From Ulva prolifera (lineage: Eukaryota; Chlorophyta; Ulvophyceae; Ulvales; Ulvaceae): 64,000 bases of DNA. The translations under genes were made by a program, and so were the position numbers. Below the pieces are notes generated by a model, which was given only the letters and a program-made list of their open reading frames with translations, did no database searches and was not told the DNA's origin. How positions within the stretch are numbered: the stretch's first letter is position 1; each line of letters begins with the position of its first letter. Below, in pieces: positions 20,635 to 32,600 of the stretch. The stretch is taken from NCBI GenBank assembly GCA_023078555.1, contig CM041198.1, positions 11,537,874-11,601,873 on the forward strand, in the 5' to 3' direction.

Positions 20635-21215
20635 CGTTCGGAGAGGCAAGCTGCGGACAGCTTCCATTGTGCAGCATCGAACCAAGCATTGAATCGAATG
20701 AGCTCGGATGCATCGACAACATCGGCCTTTTTATCCGAATTACCATAAAAGACGTCGATAGATGTCATGCACTCTTTGGCAGTTAATATGCCTCGACGCC
20801 TCGGGGACCGAGCACCGGGCGAACGAGCATGCGAGCCACTATTGCTCGAATTGGCACATCCCGAATGCGCATGCACATTGTTGACAACATCGTCACGATA
20901 CGTTGTTTTGGAATGGGTTTGTGTGCCCGTGGCAACCATTGACCGCAAAGGAGAACAACAAACCTCACCCTTGGCGGTCACGAGCTTCTCAACAACCTCA
21001 AGAGTAGAAGCTAGGTTAGCTTCAAGCAAAGCCATGCGCTCTTCCATCGATCTGATGTTCTTGAAGCGCTTCAAGAGTTTTGACACTTGTGCGGTAAGAT
21101 CCTTGACGCCGGCGGACAACTCGGGCAGTTTGTCCGTGTCGTTTTGTCGAGACGTCGAAGCATCCACCTCGGAATGGAGACGCTTCAAGAGTGCGTGGGA
21201 ATCCTTGGGAGGCAT
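20601..21215 (-). CDS. Gag-like ORF of LTR C element
   Basis: The 204-residue frame starts MPPKDSHALLKRLHSEVDAS. It has heptad-like leucines (SAGVKDLTAQVSKLLKRF, MEERMALLEANLAST) suggesting a coiled coil, then a Ser/Arg-rich part (HARSPGARSPRRRG). It lies 86 bp beyond the primer-binding site of LTR C, the normal position of gag. The 3' end runs into the old copia LTR, so the gene is truncated. The Gag role is inferred from position. Confidence 0.5.
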   Translation of the reverse strand: MPPKDSHALLKRLHSEVDASTSRQNDTDKLPELSAGVKDLTAQVSKLLKRFKNIRSMEERMALLEANLASTLEVVEKLVTAKGEVCCSPLRSMVATGTQTHSKTTYRDDVVNNVHAHSGCANSSNSGSHARSPGARSPRRRGILTAKECMTSIDVFYGNSDKKADVVDASELIRFNAWFDAAQWKLSAACLSERHSVCTTMYAH

Positions 21216-21286
21216 TTTTTGATCGAAAATGTTCGAAGCGGGAACGCGACGAACCCATCATATAGGACAGCATAGGTAAGATACAG

Positions 21287-21298
21287 TCACCGATACCA
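21287..21298 (-). promoter_or_regulatory. Primer-binding site of LTR C element
   Basis: On the minus strand, TGGTATCGGTGA lies two bases after the LTR end. It is identical to the copia site at 13908. Confidence 0.65.
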
Positions 21299-21300
21299 AA

Positions 21301-21521
21301 TGTAACACATAGCAAAAAGAATCAAGAATAAGCAACGGTACTTTATGGCACACGCGGGCATATAAAGCTAATGTCCGCGTTGGCTGTGACCCGCATCGCA
21401 CAGCCCACAAGCGTGACACCCGATGACACGGCTTATGCCGGGTCACCGTAAGGGATGACACTTGACCCCCGCTAGCCACCACTTTGCCTAGTTGCTTGAC
21501 CATGACACGTGTCACATAACA
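21301..21521 (-). repeat. LTR C, 221 bp
   Basis: Ends are TGTTATG...GTTACA on the minus strand (TG...CA), with a TATA-like segment in the middle (TTTATATG near 21362). A primer-binding site and a gag-like ORF follow it. A partial second copy is at 12744-12791. Confidence 0.65.
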
Positions 21522-21802
21522 TTGTGCATGACATCTGCAAATTTGCCGTATTGTGTGCCATCACAAGCAACGACCATCTCCATGCACGCAATGTGCCGCA
21601 GGTGCAGCTGGATATTGGCATCCATAGTCCTTGAGATAGGTGCATGAACATATTTAGATTTCAGAGCTGTGTGATCTCCAGTTCCAGAATAGTGACCTTG
21701 GGTGTGATGTATGAGTGCCGCAGATGTGCCGATCTGTGTGCCAGCATAGGCATATACCAACACCCTACACTTAATGTGCAGCTGGCGTTGCAGGCCTAAC
21801 AT
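21512..21802 (-). pseudogene. Possible pol C-terminus (copia RNase H-like) abutting LTR C
   Basis: The 96-residue minus-strand frame reads TALKSKYVHAPISRTMDANI, LRHIACMEMVVACDGTQYG, then FADVMHNVM and stop. The layout resembles the end of copia RNase H (KHI-x-x-RHL, then E/V, then G-T-x-x-Q-x-ADV). The frame ends inside the first bases of LTR C. If correct, pol end, LTR and gag start are head to tail around a single LTR. Confidence 0.35.
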
Positions 21803-22239
21803 AAATTCTTACATCGTCAATCCGAACGGTTACTCGCGGCTCCACACGTGTGGTATCAGCTCCTGGTACCCTCGCCACGGCATGCCGTACACATGTGCAC
21901 GTCACGGTGTGTTACAAGGACAAAGCAGCTTGAAGCAAGGCAGGTTTGTACCGCAAGCAACAACCAGGGGAACCGCACACCACGCAACAAGCCACACGGA
22001 GCACACACTACACACCCACGCACGTCACGGTGTGTAGCTTTGTGCATCCCAAACATCGACGCAGGGCCACCTTGCGGCAACTTTGTTTACAAAAGAGTAA
22101 ACAGGAGAAGACAAATACCACGAAAGAATCTCATCCGAAGCAACAACATGTATAGCACACACACGATCACATTACAATCATTGATGATCGCACCAAGGTG
22201 TCATAGGCCTTGTCATGAGCAGAAAAGGTTGGGGCTCTA
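21803..22239. other. No gene recognised; short duplicated motif
   Basis: CACGTCACGGTGTGT occurs at 21899 and 22021. No coding signal or LTR border is visible in this interval. Confidence 0.5.
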
Positions 22240-25200
22240 CTGATGGAAGCAAGGATGGATAGGCGGCACATGATTCTCTCTTTAGAGCTGAACTGCATTG
22301 CTCGCCACCGGTGCCTGCTAATCCGGCTGAAGGACAGCAGCTACACTCTTTGTCCGTCGAAATTGTACAACGGCTGCTCCTGTAGCTTTGTAAACGGTGC
22401 ATGTCAGCTGGTGTGTGCAAGCGTGTTGCTGAGTTCTTGAAACAGTCGTCAAAGCACATCCATTGCATCAAGCCACAGAAGTCTACGCAAATAGTTCAGC
22501 ATATTCTGTGAACTAATATAAAGACTGCAGCCTGCAACGATAGGCCGGACACCGATCAGGCAGCAACAATTCTGGATGGACCTCCACCACTGGAGGACAT
22601 CATGAATTCCTATTGCATGTTAGGATGAGCCAGTTATTTTTTCACCGAATGCAGATTGGATGCAGCTGCATTCCCTTTGCTCTGCACTCAGCTAGAACTG
22701 CATACCCCACATGTGAACGACGGAATCTATGTGCTGAAGTACAGATGCAGCGATGCCACTTTCAGGACCAGATTAGCCATAAACAGGAAGTTTTGTACAT
22801 TCTGGTGTCCTTGGGACGTTCAGGCGGCGGTAGCAGTGTAGCAACGGTGTTGCCTGGCGATCACCACACCATCGACCATTTACGTCGCGTACAAATGGCA
22901 TCAGATGCAGCAGCGAATCAAACTAATCTATGCTGTGTCATCACAATCACAAGCTTGTGGAGAGACAGGTTGCACGGGCACCGTCACGCTGGTGAGCGGG
23001 GCCTATAGCTACCAGCGGCGAGATCACTCAAAGACGCTCGATGCGGTTGAAACAATGCAGTAACAATATTGAGACATTGAGTGGTACTTGTGTCAAGTTT
23101 GATGCTGTGCGGTGCATGATGGCACATGCGAGTTTCAGGCCTGCGTTTGGCCACCGGAGTTTTTTTTCCTTAGTTGGCAGGCTGCTGGGCCCCTTATAAC
23201 GCGAAACATAACTGGCATCTCGACCAGCGCATTCGCGGGTCTGATTCAAGCGATGGCTTACGTTCCCGCAAGCTCTGCCGCAAGTTGCCCAGCACAGTTG
23301 CAAGCGTGAAAGCAACATAGATCTGGAAACTTTGCAACAGCTATATGATTTGCAGTTCCCGGTGTTGTGTTTGATCACTACTTATCATGGATCAGAGCGT
23401 AGCGAGTCATCGTGACGATAATTGTTAGATCGAGCGCTTGGTGAAGGCTGCGCTAAGTGTAGTGGTGAGGTAATGGTTCCTCTACAGGATCGTGGCTTTT
23501 CCTCATACAATCAGCTCCGCTTTGCACAATGCCAACACGCTGTAGGAAATAGCAACACCAATGCAGCGCACTCAGAATTCGAAAGCTGCCTGCCTCATCA
23601 GGAACATGAGTACTCTCCAATGTGCACCTCATCCAGGTCGCAGATGCCCTTTCAAGGCGCCAGTCAGTGGCGAAGGGCTGTTACAGTGACGCGGTAGTCG
23701 CGGCTGTTCGAGCATTCAAGTTCGGCATGCATATAGTTCGTCAGCGCCGAGCCTATTCACTGCTGCGACAACATATGCAATGTGCAGATAAGTACTTTCG
23801 ATCCGTGGGAACAGTTCATTTTGAGACGTTTACCACGTTTATTTCCTTGCAGTCTCTCTCCCAATCATAGATCGCCAGAGTCCTTCGCAGGCGATGCAGG
23901 GAGCTACATTCTTCGAGGATCGTGGCGCAGATCTCCGATAAGCAGTACATTGTCATTCTGCTCGCTATTTTGGATTGCAGGTGGGAGGTGTACTGAGAGC
24001 GTGTCTACCGGCATGGTATCGTCCACTCCTATGTGGCGGAACAAAGCGCTTGATTCCGCTACGTGCGAGCGATATAAAATCATCCTGCTCCGAAAGCTTT
24101 GCATGCTTGTATTTTGATGGCCTTTATAGCCAGAGGTAGCATCATCTGCCTTGGTGATCTTGGTTTCTGTTCGACTGAATGCAGTGAGCGTGCGAGTCCT
24201 GCAGGGAGGTCAGAAAGCGAAGAAGCGCGTAACCTATGAAAACGATGGCTGGCAATGTGATGTCTGCTCGAATACACAGACAAGTCTGAGGCGCAATGGA
24301 CCAAACAGTGTGCCGCTGTGATCCCTGCATAATCATACGATCATCACACGCGCATGAGCTCTGGAGAATTGCCGGCAGTGACTCCAGAAATGAAAGTTTG
24401 CGAATATCCACAGCATCTGGAAAACTTCTATGCTGCGGCTCGACTCCACATGATTGCAGATATACGAATGTGCACTGCTTGCTACTCCAAGATGCAGCGC
24501 GAGAAGAAAAAGGGCAGCACGGACGGTCTATATAGCGAACGCATAAGCAGTGATGAGGCTGTCATTGATGCCCATCCATTCAATGTACGTGGATCTCGGC
24601 ATGCATCAGCTGCCGCTCGCAAATTCATCGAAGAGTTTGCCAGGAATAAAGGTGGCTGCGAAAAAGCCAATGGACCACCCAAAAGAGGCAGTGCGTATGA
24701 CGATGATGTGAACACTCATCAACACTCAAGTCGGGCTACCCAAGAGGCAGGTAGCACAATGCTCACAAGCAACTTGTATGTTCCGAAGGGCACTTGTGAA
24801 GGGTTGTTCCACCTCGCCCGATCTTGTTGTGCCGTTGGCAACAAGATTCTGCGACGTGATGGCAGGTTCTGTGCACAACCAGGAGCTCTATACCTTTCAG
24901 AAAACTCTAGATCACAACATATGGCCGTGGACAGAGCCAAACTAAACAGTGGGGAGAATGGACCATTCCAGTGTTCATCTATCAGGCCATCCCCAGCATG
25001 CTTATACAGACATCAGAGCGAGCATCCAGATGTTCTACAAGGCGCCGCAGATCTCTTACACATGATGAAGGAGCAATCGATACAAACACGACGAGTATGT
25101 TCTCACATGTTGCCACGATTGGATGTCTGGCCAAGCAAGTGGTCATACGAACTTCGATAGCCTTACTGTGTGTTGCAGGCGTGTTCAGGTCGGTATCATC

Positions 25201-25669
25201 ATCTGGGTGAAAATGGTGCCCAGTATGATTATGCAACGCCAGATAATCGCTGCGGGCTCACATCAATCCCATACTCTTGCACAGGACGATTAGACCTGTC
25301 ACTAGGTTGTAGTGGCCAACGCCCAGCAAACACGGTAGATGGTGGTCCTCGAGATTTATCTTATTCTTCTCGAGTTGCACCTCGGCACCTGGTCCGAGGA
25401 CTGCATGGGCAAAGATCCGGAGCAGCTTCTGCGGTCTCTCAGCCATTTTTTGCACTGCATCAGGCTGGATATCACTGCAGCAGAAGTGATGTGGCATAGA
25501 GTAAAGTTCCTCACCAAGTACTGAACCAATGTATTGACAGCATTTGGCAAAAGTGCAGGCCCTTTCTAGCAGATAAGATATGCTGCCAAACTTCGTGAAG
25601 AGGCAGAAAACGACGCAATCGTCAAATTGCACAATAGAAAAGTTCCTGCCTGTTGGAATCTATTTTAAA
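22240..25669 (+). CDS. Unidentified multi-exon gene
   Basis: Several plus-strand blocks look like exons of one gene. They are KRVAEFLKQSSKHIHCIKPQ (about 22410-22500), DTDQAATILDGPPPLEDIM (about 22550-22615), LDAAAFPLLCTQLEL and VNDGIYVLKYRCSD (22656-22800), WQCDVCSNTQTSLRRNGPN (about 24250-24310, a half zinc finger), MCTACYSKMQREKKKG (24460-24510), EIYLILLELHLGTWSEDCMG to MWHRVKFLTK (25343-25519), and YAAKLREEAENDAIVKLHN ending RKVPACWNLF-stop at 25669. Cys-rich parts suggest zinc binding, and the C-terminus is helical and charged. I do not recognise the family, and exon borders and the start are not settled. It ends 86 bp from the convergent end of UTP13. Confidence 0.45.
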
Positions 25670-25755
25670 CGAAAGTAGTATTCTAAGGTCTCACAAGGTG
25701 CGACCGCAACAAGGCACAACAGCTTGTTGGGAAGAGGTGAGGAACCTGTATGTCT

Positions 25756-28700
25756 CTACTCCGTATCAAGCCCATTGTAAACTTTCGATCGAATCTGAAC
25801 GTAGTCAAGCAGATAGGTTGACTGTAGCAAACGATCCATGCGATCGTAGTGCCGCGCTGAATACAGCATCATGCCTTCGATTGCATCATGGAGTCCATGC
25901 AGTGCGCTCAGTTCCTGTAAATTGCCAGCACGACATTGTGGTCAACGAATTTGTCATACAATGTCGGATATACCTCATGGCCGTGCTTTCAACAGCTTTA
26001 CCTCAAGTCAGATTATCTGTTTTCTTGAGAGAGCTAACCTGAGGATGCTTTGATGCCAAAACAGCATGGAGCATAGCTTGGGCACAGCAGAAGTGCTTTG
26101 GTGACGTGTTCCAATCCCTCAAGTATGTGATCAGCCTGCGGAGCTCTTCGTTGTCCAGATCTCGTGAAATAAATGCCAAGTCTAGTGCATCGCTACTACT
26201 TTCGCTTCTGCTGGTGATTGTTTCGCGGATAATTTGAAGCAACTTCGCCGGCTTTTGGAGTCGAATGGCCAATTTCGCTGCTTCAATATACTGTTTGCCC
26301 AACAGCGCATTCTCAAGGACCTGCACCATATACACAATTGTGTGCGGGGTAAGCAAGTTTGTGAAAGCTGGCTGTGGCTGTATGTCAAGATCAATGCACA
26401 CACACTTGCTGTTGTTGAACGTCCTCTTCACGTTGTTGCCGAAGGAAGTCGGCTTCTGCATGGGACGCATCGCCCCACAGCACAAGTGAGCCATCATCAG
26501 CCCCAGATACAGCGAAACTGTGATTCCTCCCACCGGAATCCATGGCCCAGACTTTTCCCTCATGAGCTTCTTCTGTGAATAGGCAATGACCAGTATGAGT
26601 ATTCCACACTTTGAGCAACCCATCACTGCCACTCGAGAAGATTTTGGACCCCACAGCACTGAATCTGGCTCGAAGCGCAGATGCCCCATGGCCTATAAAT
26701 GTACGGATGCAGGAACCGTCTTTAACACTCCATAAGCGTAGAGTGGCATCAGCAGAAGCTGTCATAACAGCCTGCATACGCAACTTTGAAATCAAGTAAT
26801 TCTGCCGATGCACGCTTCATGTAGCCAAGGCACAAGCTGAAGGAGGGCTTTCCTGCTTTACTTCAGCACTGGAACCTCCTACACTGTCACACATTCCAGC
26901 CCAGATGTTTGATTCACACCTGATCGACTGGCGCAAACTGCACATCCCAGACACCGCGCTTGTGGCCGGATAGAACGACCGGCATGGACAGTGCAGGGAG
27001 CTTCCATATACGTGCTTTCCGATCTGCCCCACCGGACGCTGCTAGTGCATGCATGGGGGATACTGCTACACAGTTGACCTCTTTCTCATGGGCTGCAACA
27101 GCTGCAGATACAGAGAGCTCAACCGGCATAGCTGGAAGATCACCGGCTGTGAGACTTTCGAACAAACTGCTGAGATTCCACGTTTGTATAAGTTTATCAG
27201 CCCCACCAGACAGCAAAAATGTGCCTTGCTTCGTGAAGAAGGCCACCGCACACACTGACCCAAGATGGCCAGACCCAATCGCAATACAACGGCCAGTTGG
27301 AACATGCCACACTCTGATAGTGTTGTCTTTGCTTCCTGATGCCACAAGCCAAAAATTCATCGACGTACTCTGAAATCTGTGGGCTGCGATGGACAAAACT
27401 ATATCTCTGTGGCCTTCATACACCTGTGTGCAATTGCAGCCATCTGTCGAAAGCAGATAAAAGCTGCTGTTATTTGTTGCAACTGCGACAGAACGAGGCA
27501 GCGCAGCCTCCTCACATTCGTCCCCTGTTAGTCGGGAAGATTCCTTGATTTGACGCACATCATTGGCGTCATCGATGAATGTTGCACATGTGACTTCGCC
27601 CAGATTTCCCAGCAGCTTATATTCACTTGTTAGACTGTTGTTGCAAACTGACATGAATGTCAGAGTGCAGTCTGCAGTGGCACTCAACAATCTCCCAGAG
27701 CCAGACAAGGCAATCAATTGTACTATGGCCTTGTTTGCAGCCTCGATGGGATCTACTCCGGAACTCAGCACACACCGGCCGGTCTGAGCATCCCAAAATC
27801 TGACGGTTCCCCCTTCACCTCCTGTTGCAAAAAGAATGCTGGAAGAAGACCTCGAACTTGACTGGAACAGGCCATTGCTGATGACATTCGGTAACACCAC
27901 AAGAGCCTCGACGGACTCGAGGATTGCGATGCTGCGGATTTTGGTCCCGGCCTTGATGTCCCACAGAACTGTCACTTTGTCTCTCCCCGCAGACAAAATA
28001 TGGTGCCCGTCTAGAGACCATGCAATGGCTGTCACCGCACTGACGTGTCCTGTGAGCTTGAATGCATTTCTCTTGGTGATCAACTCCCAGATGACTACAA
28101 CGCCATCATCACCCGCTGTGGCCAGCAGAGGCAGCTGTGGGTGGAATAGCACACGCATAACAACACCAGCGTGCCCGACTAGTGAGTGTGTGCAGTACCC
28201 CGCATCGGCATCCCATACCTTCACCTCGCGAGCTGCCGAGCCAGTGGCGATGCAGCCACCAGAGGCATCAAATACAGCATCGGCAACTGGGGCTGTGTGA
28301 GCCTGCATGGCATTTATGTGACATATGAATGCACCTCAAACTGCGCAGTTTGCTGCAATGCCGAATCGAACATGGTTTGTCAGTGCATTCACACATCTTC
28401 CATCAATCTTCAGCAGCTTGAGAAGCTTGTGTCCACGCAAGTGCGATTCAGCGGCGGCGCTGCAACGGAGGAAGGTTTGCATGTACTTGCAACAGACACA
28501 AAAGCTGCACACAATGATGGAAATTATCACGCACTTTCCAGGCTCGGATACACAGATATGTTTTGAGGTTCCAAACTTTACTCACGAGGCTTCTTGAACA
28601 TGTCACAGCACTGTTGCCGTTTGGATGAACACACAGGGCCGTTATCGGCTCCGAGTCCCCATGCAGCGATGCTGTCACATCCCCGGTGATAGCATTGACT

Positions 28701-28931
28701 ACCTGCAATTAACCATATGTTACATTATTTATGTATGTCCCAGTGCCCACACAGCTGGCGTACAGAGTGCAGCGCCGGCGGGCAGAGCAGTCAGTGTAGC
28801 ACCTTCACGTCCTCCCCACATGCACATAAAACAGCCTCTTCATCCGCGAGTGAAGCGATACTGCCTCCAGAATAGAATGCACTGAGTTTGTGTAGCTGAC
28901 TGAGCGGGGACTTCAAGCGCTTGGTTGCCAT
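25756..28931 (-). CDS. UTP13: UTP13/TBL3, U3 snoRNP WD-repeat protein (small-subunit processome)
   Basis: The multi-exon minus-strand gene encodes tandem WD40 repeats that follow human TBL3 closely. The start is ATG at 28931 (MATKRLKSPLSQL), then VLCACGEDVKVL and the exon with HGDSEPITALCVHPNG. The long exon 28308-26914 begins AHTAPVADAVFD (compare AIHTAPVATMAFD in TBL3) and contains SAGRDKVTVLWD and SGHKRGVWDVQF. The exon 26813-26003 has SSGSDGLLKVWN, EGKVWAMDSGG and the post-propeller RDWNTSPKHFCCAQAMLHAVL. The last exon, 25908-25756, spliced after HPQ, gives LYSARHYDRMDRLLQSTYLLDY, the conserved Utp13 C-terminal domain. The protein works in the nucleolus in U3-guided 18S pre-rRNA processing. 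Exons near 28330-28560 are unresolved. Confidence 0.93.
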
Positions 28932-29607
28932 CTTTTTGCTGGCCCAGCCGCAATGAACGCTAAGTGCTGGAACACAATAGTCCCGCCCGCTCAAGCAGCC
29001 ACATTTGCGGAAGAGGCATCACATCCTTCAAAAATGCTCGCGTTTACATCCATTGTGAGGTAGATATGGCATGCGATCTTAATTGAACTGCCGTGTGACA
29101 ACTGCATGCCTGCGCCGCGAACACCGTCCGCACCGTGCGATCAGTTGTTATCTGCAGCATGCAAGCAGGCACCACGGAGCCGGGGTTCACATCTAAGACG
29201 ACACCATGTACGCAACACCATCATCTGACATCTGTCGCTTGCGGCCGTTAGATCGTCGTGCACAGATCGGCGTGCACCAACAAGCATGCATGCCGACTAG
29301 TCGTCATCTTTGAGCAGCTCCGAATACTATGGACAACGCAAGGCATCATGTTCCAATGGCGGCGTTTCGAAAGTTTTCAATCTTGGCATTTTAGTCTAGC
29401 AGATAGCTAATTGGGATCCCCATCCATACTGGATGTGCGTGCTGCAACGTGACACATGCCACACTATACATTGCGGGACCAATTGCTGCTCCGGGCGCTT
29501 GCTAGACGCTGCGCTTCTATGCGGGCATCATTGCCCTGTGCGAAACTGATCCGAGATCTAACTTGCCTTTGGCGATCTGTTTGACCTGATCCGTTGGGGT
29601 TTTTTAA
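28932..29607. promoter_or_regulatory. Shared upstream region of UTP13 and HYDIN
   Basis: This 676 bp gap separates two divergent genes and has no open frame of note. It presumably holds both promoters. I see no clear TATA box or known element. Confidence 0.5.
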
Positions 29608-32600
29608 ATGGGCGCCTGCAAGCGCCAAGGAGCACAGGGGAGGCGCTCAGCTGAAGACGACATGATCAAGGTTCGTCGTGAACATCCAGTGGCCTTTCGC
29701 TGTCATATTCAGAGGTCGCAGCGCTCCTGTGTAAGCTGTATTACGTCTATGCCATATGCAGGCATTCAAGGGTCTGTCAGATGCCTGGCCATGTGTGGAT
29801 TTCCACGACCCAGTTAACTCTCTCGTACCACCGGATGAACCTCTTTTCGTACCCAGGCCTCCGACTGTGTTTTTCTCCGACTATGAGCCACCCCAAGTGC
29901 TGTCGGCAACGCTCTACATGCGTAATCAGGATAAGGTCAGCCTCTTTTTCCAGTATCATCGCTACTATTGCGAGGGGCACATGCTGTGGAACGCTGTGTC
30001 TAAGCAATATTTCTTAATGCGCAGAGTGCCAGAAGAATAAAAGTGGTTTCTCCAAATTCATCACTGTTCAGTGTTAGTGCGCAGAACTTGACAGACAAAG
30101 TAGCACCTGGAATGGAAGCTCAGTTCACTGTTGTTTTCAGGCCTCCTGAATCTAGGGACTATGAATATGATGTTATGTTCTGTACTGACCGAGAAAGCTT
30201 CAAAGTTCCAGTCAGAGCGCTCGGTGCTCGCCCAAAACTACAGGTTCCAGATGTGATCGATTTTGGAGGTTCATGCCCCTGCAACAGCACATCAAACAAG
30301 GCCGTCATTGCTAGAAATATTGGGCGGTGTGCTGGAAAATTCCAGCTCAGTGCAATGCCTCCGTTTCGTGTGGTGCCGTCTGAAGCTTTTCTTGATGTTG
30401 GAGAGACTGTGCAATGCCTAATACAGCTGAACCCCGGAAAAACGGGGAGCATCAGTGGAACGCTTGTGGCAACTGCGTGCTGTGGAGTGGAGCGCAAAGT
30501 GGCACTTCTCGGTACCGCAGTAAATGTTGATGTCACTGTTACCCCGACAGACGTTTCTTTCCTCGACACATTTGTTACCAAGACGACACAGCGAGCGTTC
30601 AAGATTATGAATTACACCTCACAGGCAATTACGTTCTCTCTCCATTGCTCTCCAGGTCGAGACTCATCCTGGCATTCCTCAGTGGGCAGAGCGACCTCCA
30701 TGTCTGGGTGCACAGCTGAAGGGAGTCTTCCGGACAATCCAGACTTTGGCACAGACGAGATCAGTGCATTTCCTGTTTCTGGAGTAGTGTCTCCGCACTC
30801 TCACAGCGAGGTACCTTATACTTGGCCCGCACATGATGCAGTATACATTCCGAAGAATCAGAATGTAAACAATTCTGCACTATTGCATCTCATCTTGTGC
30901 AGGTGATGGTCAAGTTTGCACCGCTGGTGGCTCGGACGTTTGTGGAGACATGCTTTATTGCAGTGGAGGGTCAGGCCAATCGACTGCCAGTGAAACTGAG
31001 TGGCGTGGGGCTGGGCCCTCGTGCCATGTTTTCATACGATTTGCTCGATGTGGGTGACGTCTACATCCGTACCCTGTATCAGTACTCTGTTCTGCTCGAA
31101 AATCGTGGTGACATCGCTGTCCCATTTGGGATCGTGTCTGGGAAATCCGCCGTCAACTCCATGTTCAAGTTCTCTCCATCTAGTGGCACAGTGGAAGTCA
31201 ATGAAACATTGAACATACAAGTGGAAGTCATGGCCAATCAGCTGGGACGATTCGATGAGCGAATTCCTTTTGCTGTAGCGGGGACAGATACACAGCTGAT
31301 GCTTCAGTTTAAAGGTCGAATTGTTGGTCCAACATGTCGAATCAGCACTACAACATTGAATTATGGTGTGGTGGCATACGGATTCAGGTGTGAGCGACAT
31401 TTGCGGCTTGCTTCCACAACGTCATGTGCCTGGATCCTCAGTGCTGAGAATGTAGGTATGTCAAAGAGGTCACAGTAGAAAACACAAGTGACGTCCCCAT
31501 GCCTTTCAGCTGGCGGCTTGAGACCGCCCAACGTCCACAAGGGGAGTTCAACATGATCCCCGCGCATGGAGCGATTCTCCCTGGTGCTCAACAAATCTTC
31601 TTGATTGAATTTATACCTAAACATATCTGCAAATACAATGTTGCCTTGGCACTAGATGTGCCAGGGGTTCAGGCGGATGTGCTCCATGTTGGCGCGGCGG
31701 CTGATTGCGTCGTTCCTAAGCTGCACATCAGCAACGACACCCTGGAATTTGGCGAATGTCCGCTTGATTATCCATGCACTATGGCTTTCATTGTTTTCAA
31801 CAAAGCCAAGCTGCCTGTCAAGTTCATTATAGAGGAACAAGATCCAGCAGGGTTTGCTTTGGCAGAATTCTGTGCTGAACCACAGGCAGGCGGTGTTGTA
31901 CCACAAGGTGCGGTAAAATCGCACTTGAAGACGTGAATCAAGTAGAAGTCCTTCGTGCATCAGTAGACGATGCCAGGTTGTTTTACGAGCTTGCTGCCGA
32001 AAAGCAACGCTGGTGTCACTGAGTTTCTCTGTAGGGGAGCAACTCGTGAAGTTCACGTTAAGAACAAAGCGCCTGGGAGCCATGCAGCTGCCTTGTCGCA
32101 TACAGGCTGTGGGGTCTTCTTTGCCTGCATTAGATTTTGTTATTGCAGCAAAGTCTGTGGGGCCAGAAGTCACATGCTGTTTGCAAGGTTCTTCAAAGGA
32201 TGTGCTGGCAGCTGTCGCCTTTGGACGAATTCCAGTCATGCAAACCCATGAGAAAATTCTGTGCTTGAAGAACACAAGCCTTATTTCAGCAGAAGTCAAG
32301 GTCTTTATCACATCCAAGACCTCTGTATTTGCTGTCGACAGCCGTGAGTTAACGATTTCACCCGGCGGCTGTATGGACCTGGCTCTTTCTGTCAGGCTGG
32401 ACGAAACATATTCATTTTCAGATCTTCTGCAAATTCTGGTCACCAATGGGAATGCCCTGGAGATACCACTAACCGCTGTCGGCATCGGCAGCACCCTCTC
32501 ATGCCAAGAGATCAGTAATGAAGAGATCGACTTTGGTCCACAGATTGCCGGAAGATCTTTTTCTCGCTCTCTACTAATTGAAAATCATGGCCGGCGTGCA

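Noticed and set aside
24250..24340. Complete GATA-type zinc finger
   Set aside because: Only the first Cys pair and the T-S-L-R-R-N-G-P segment are in frame. The second Cys pair is in another frame and the following residues do not match.
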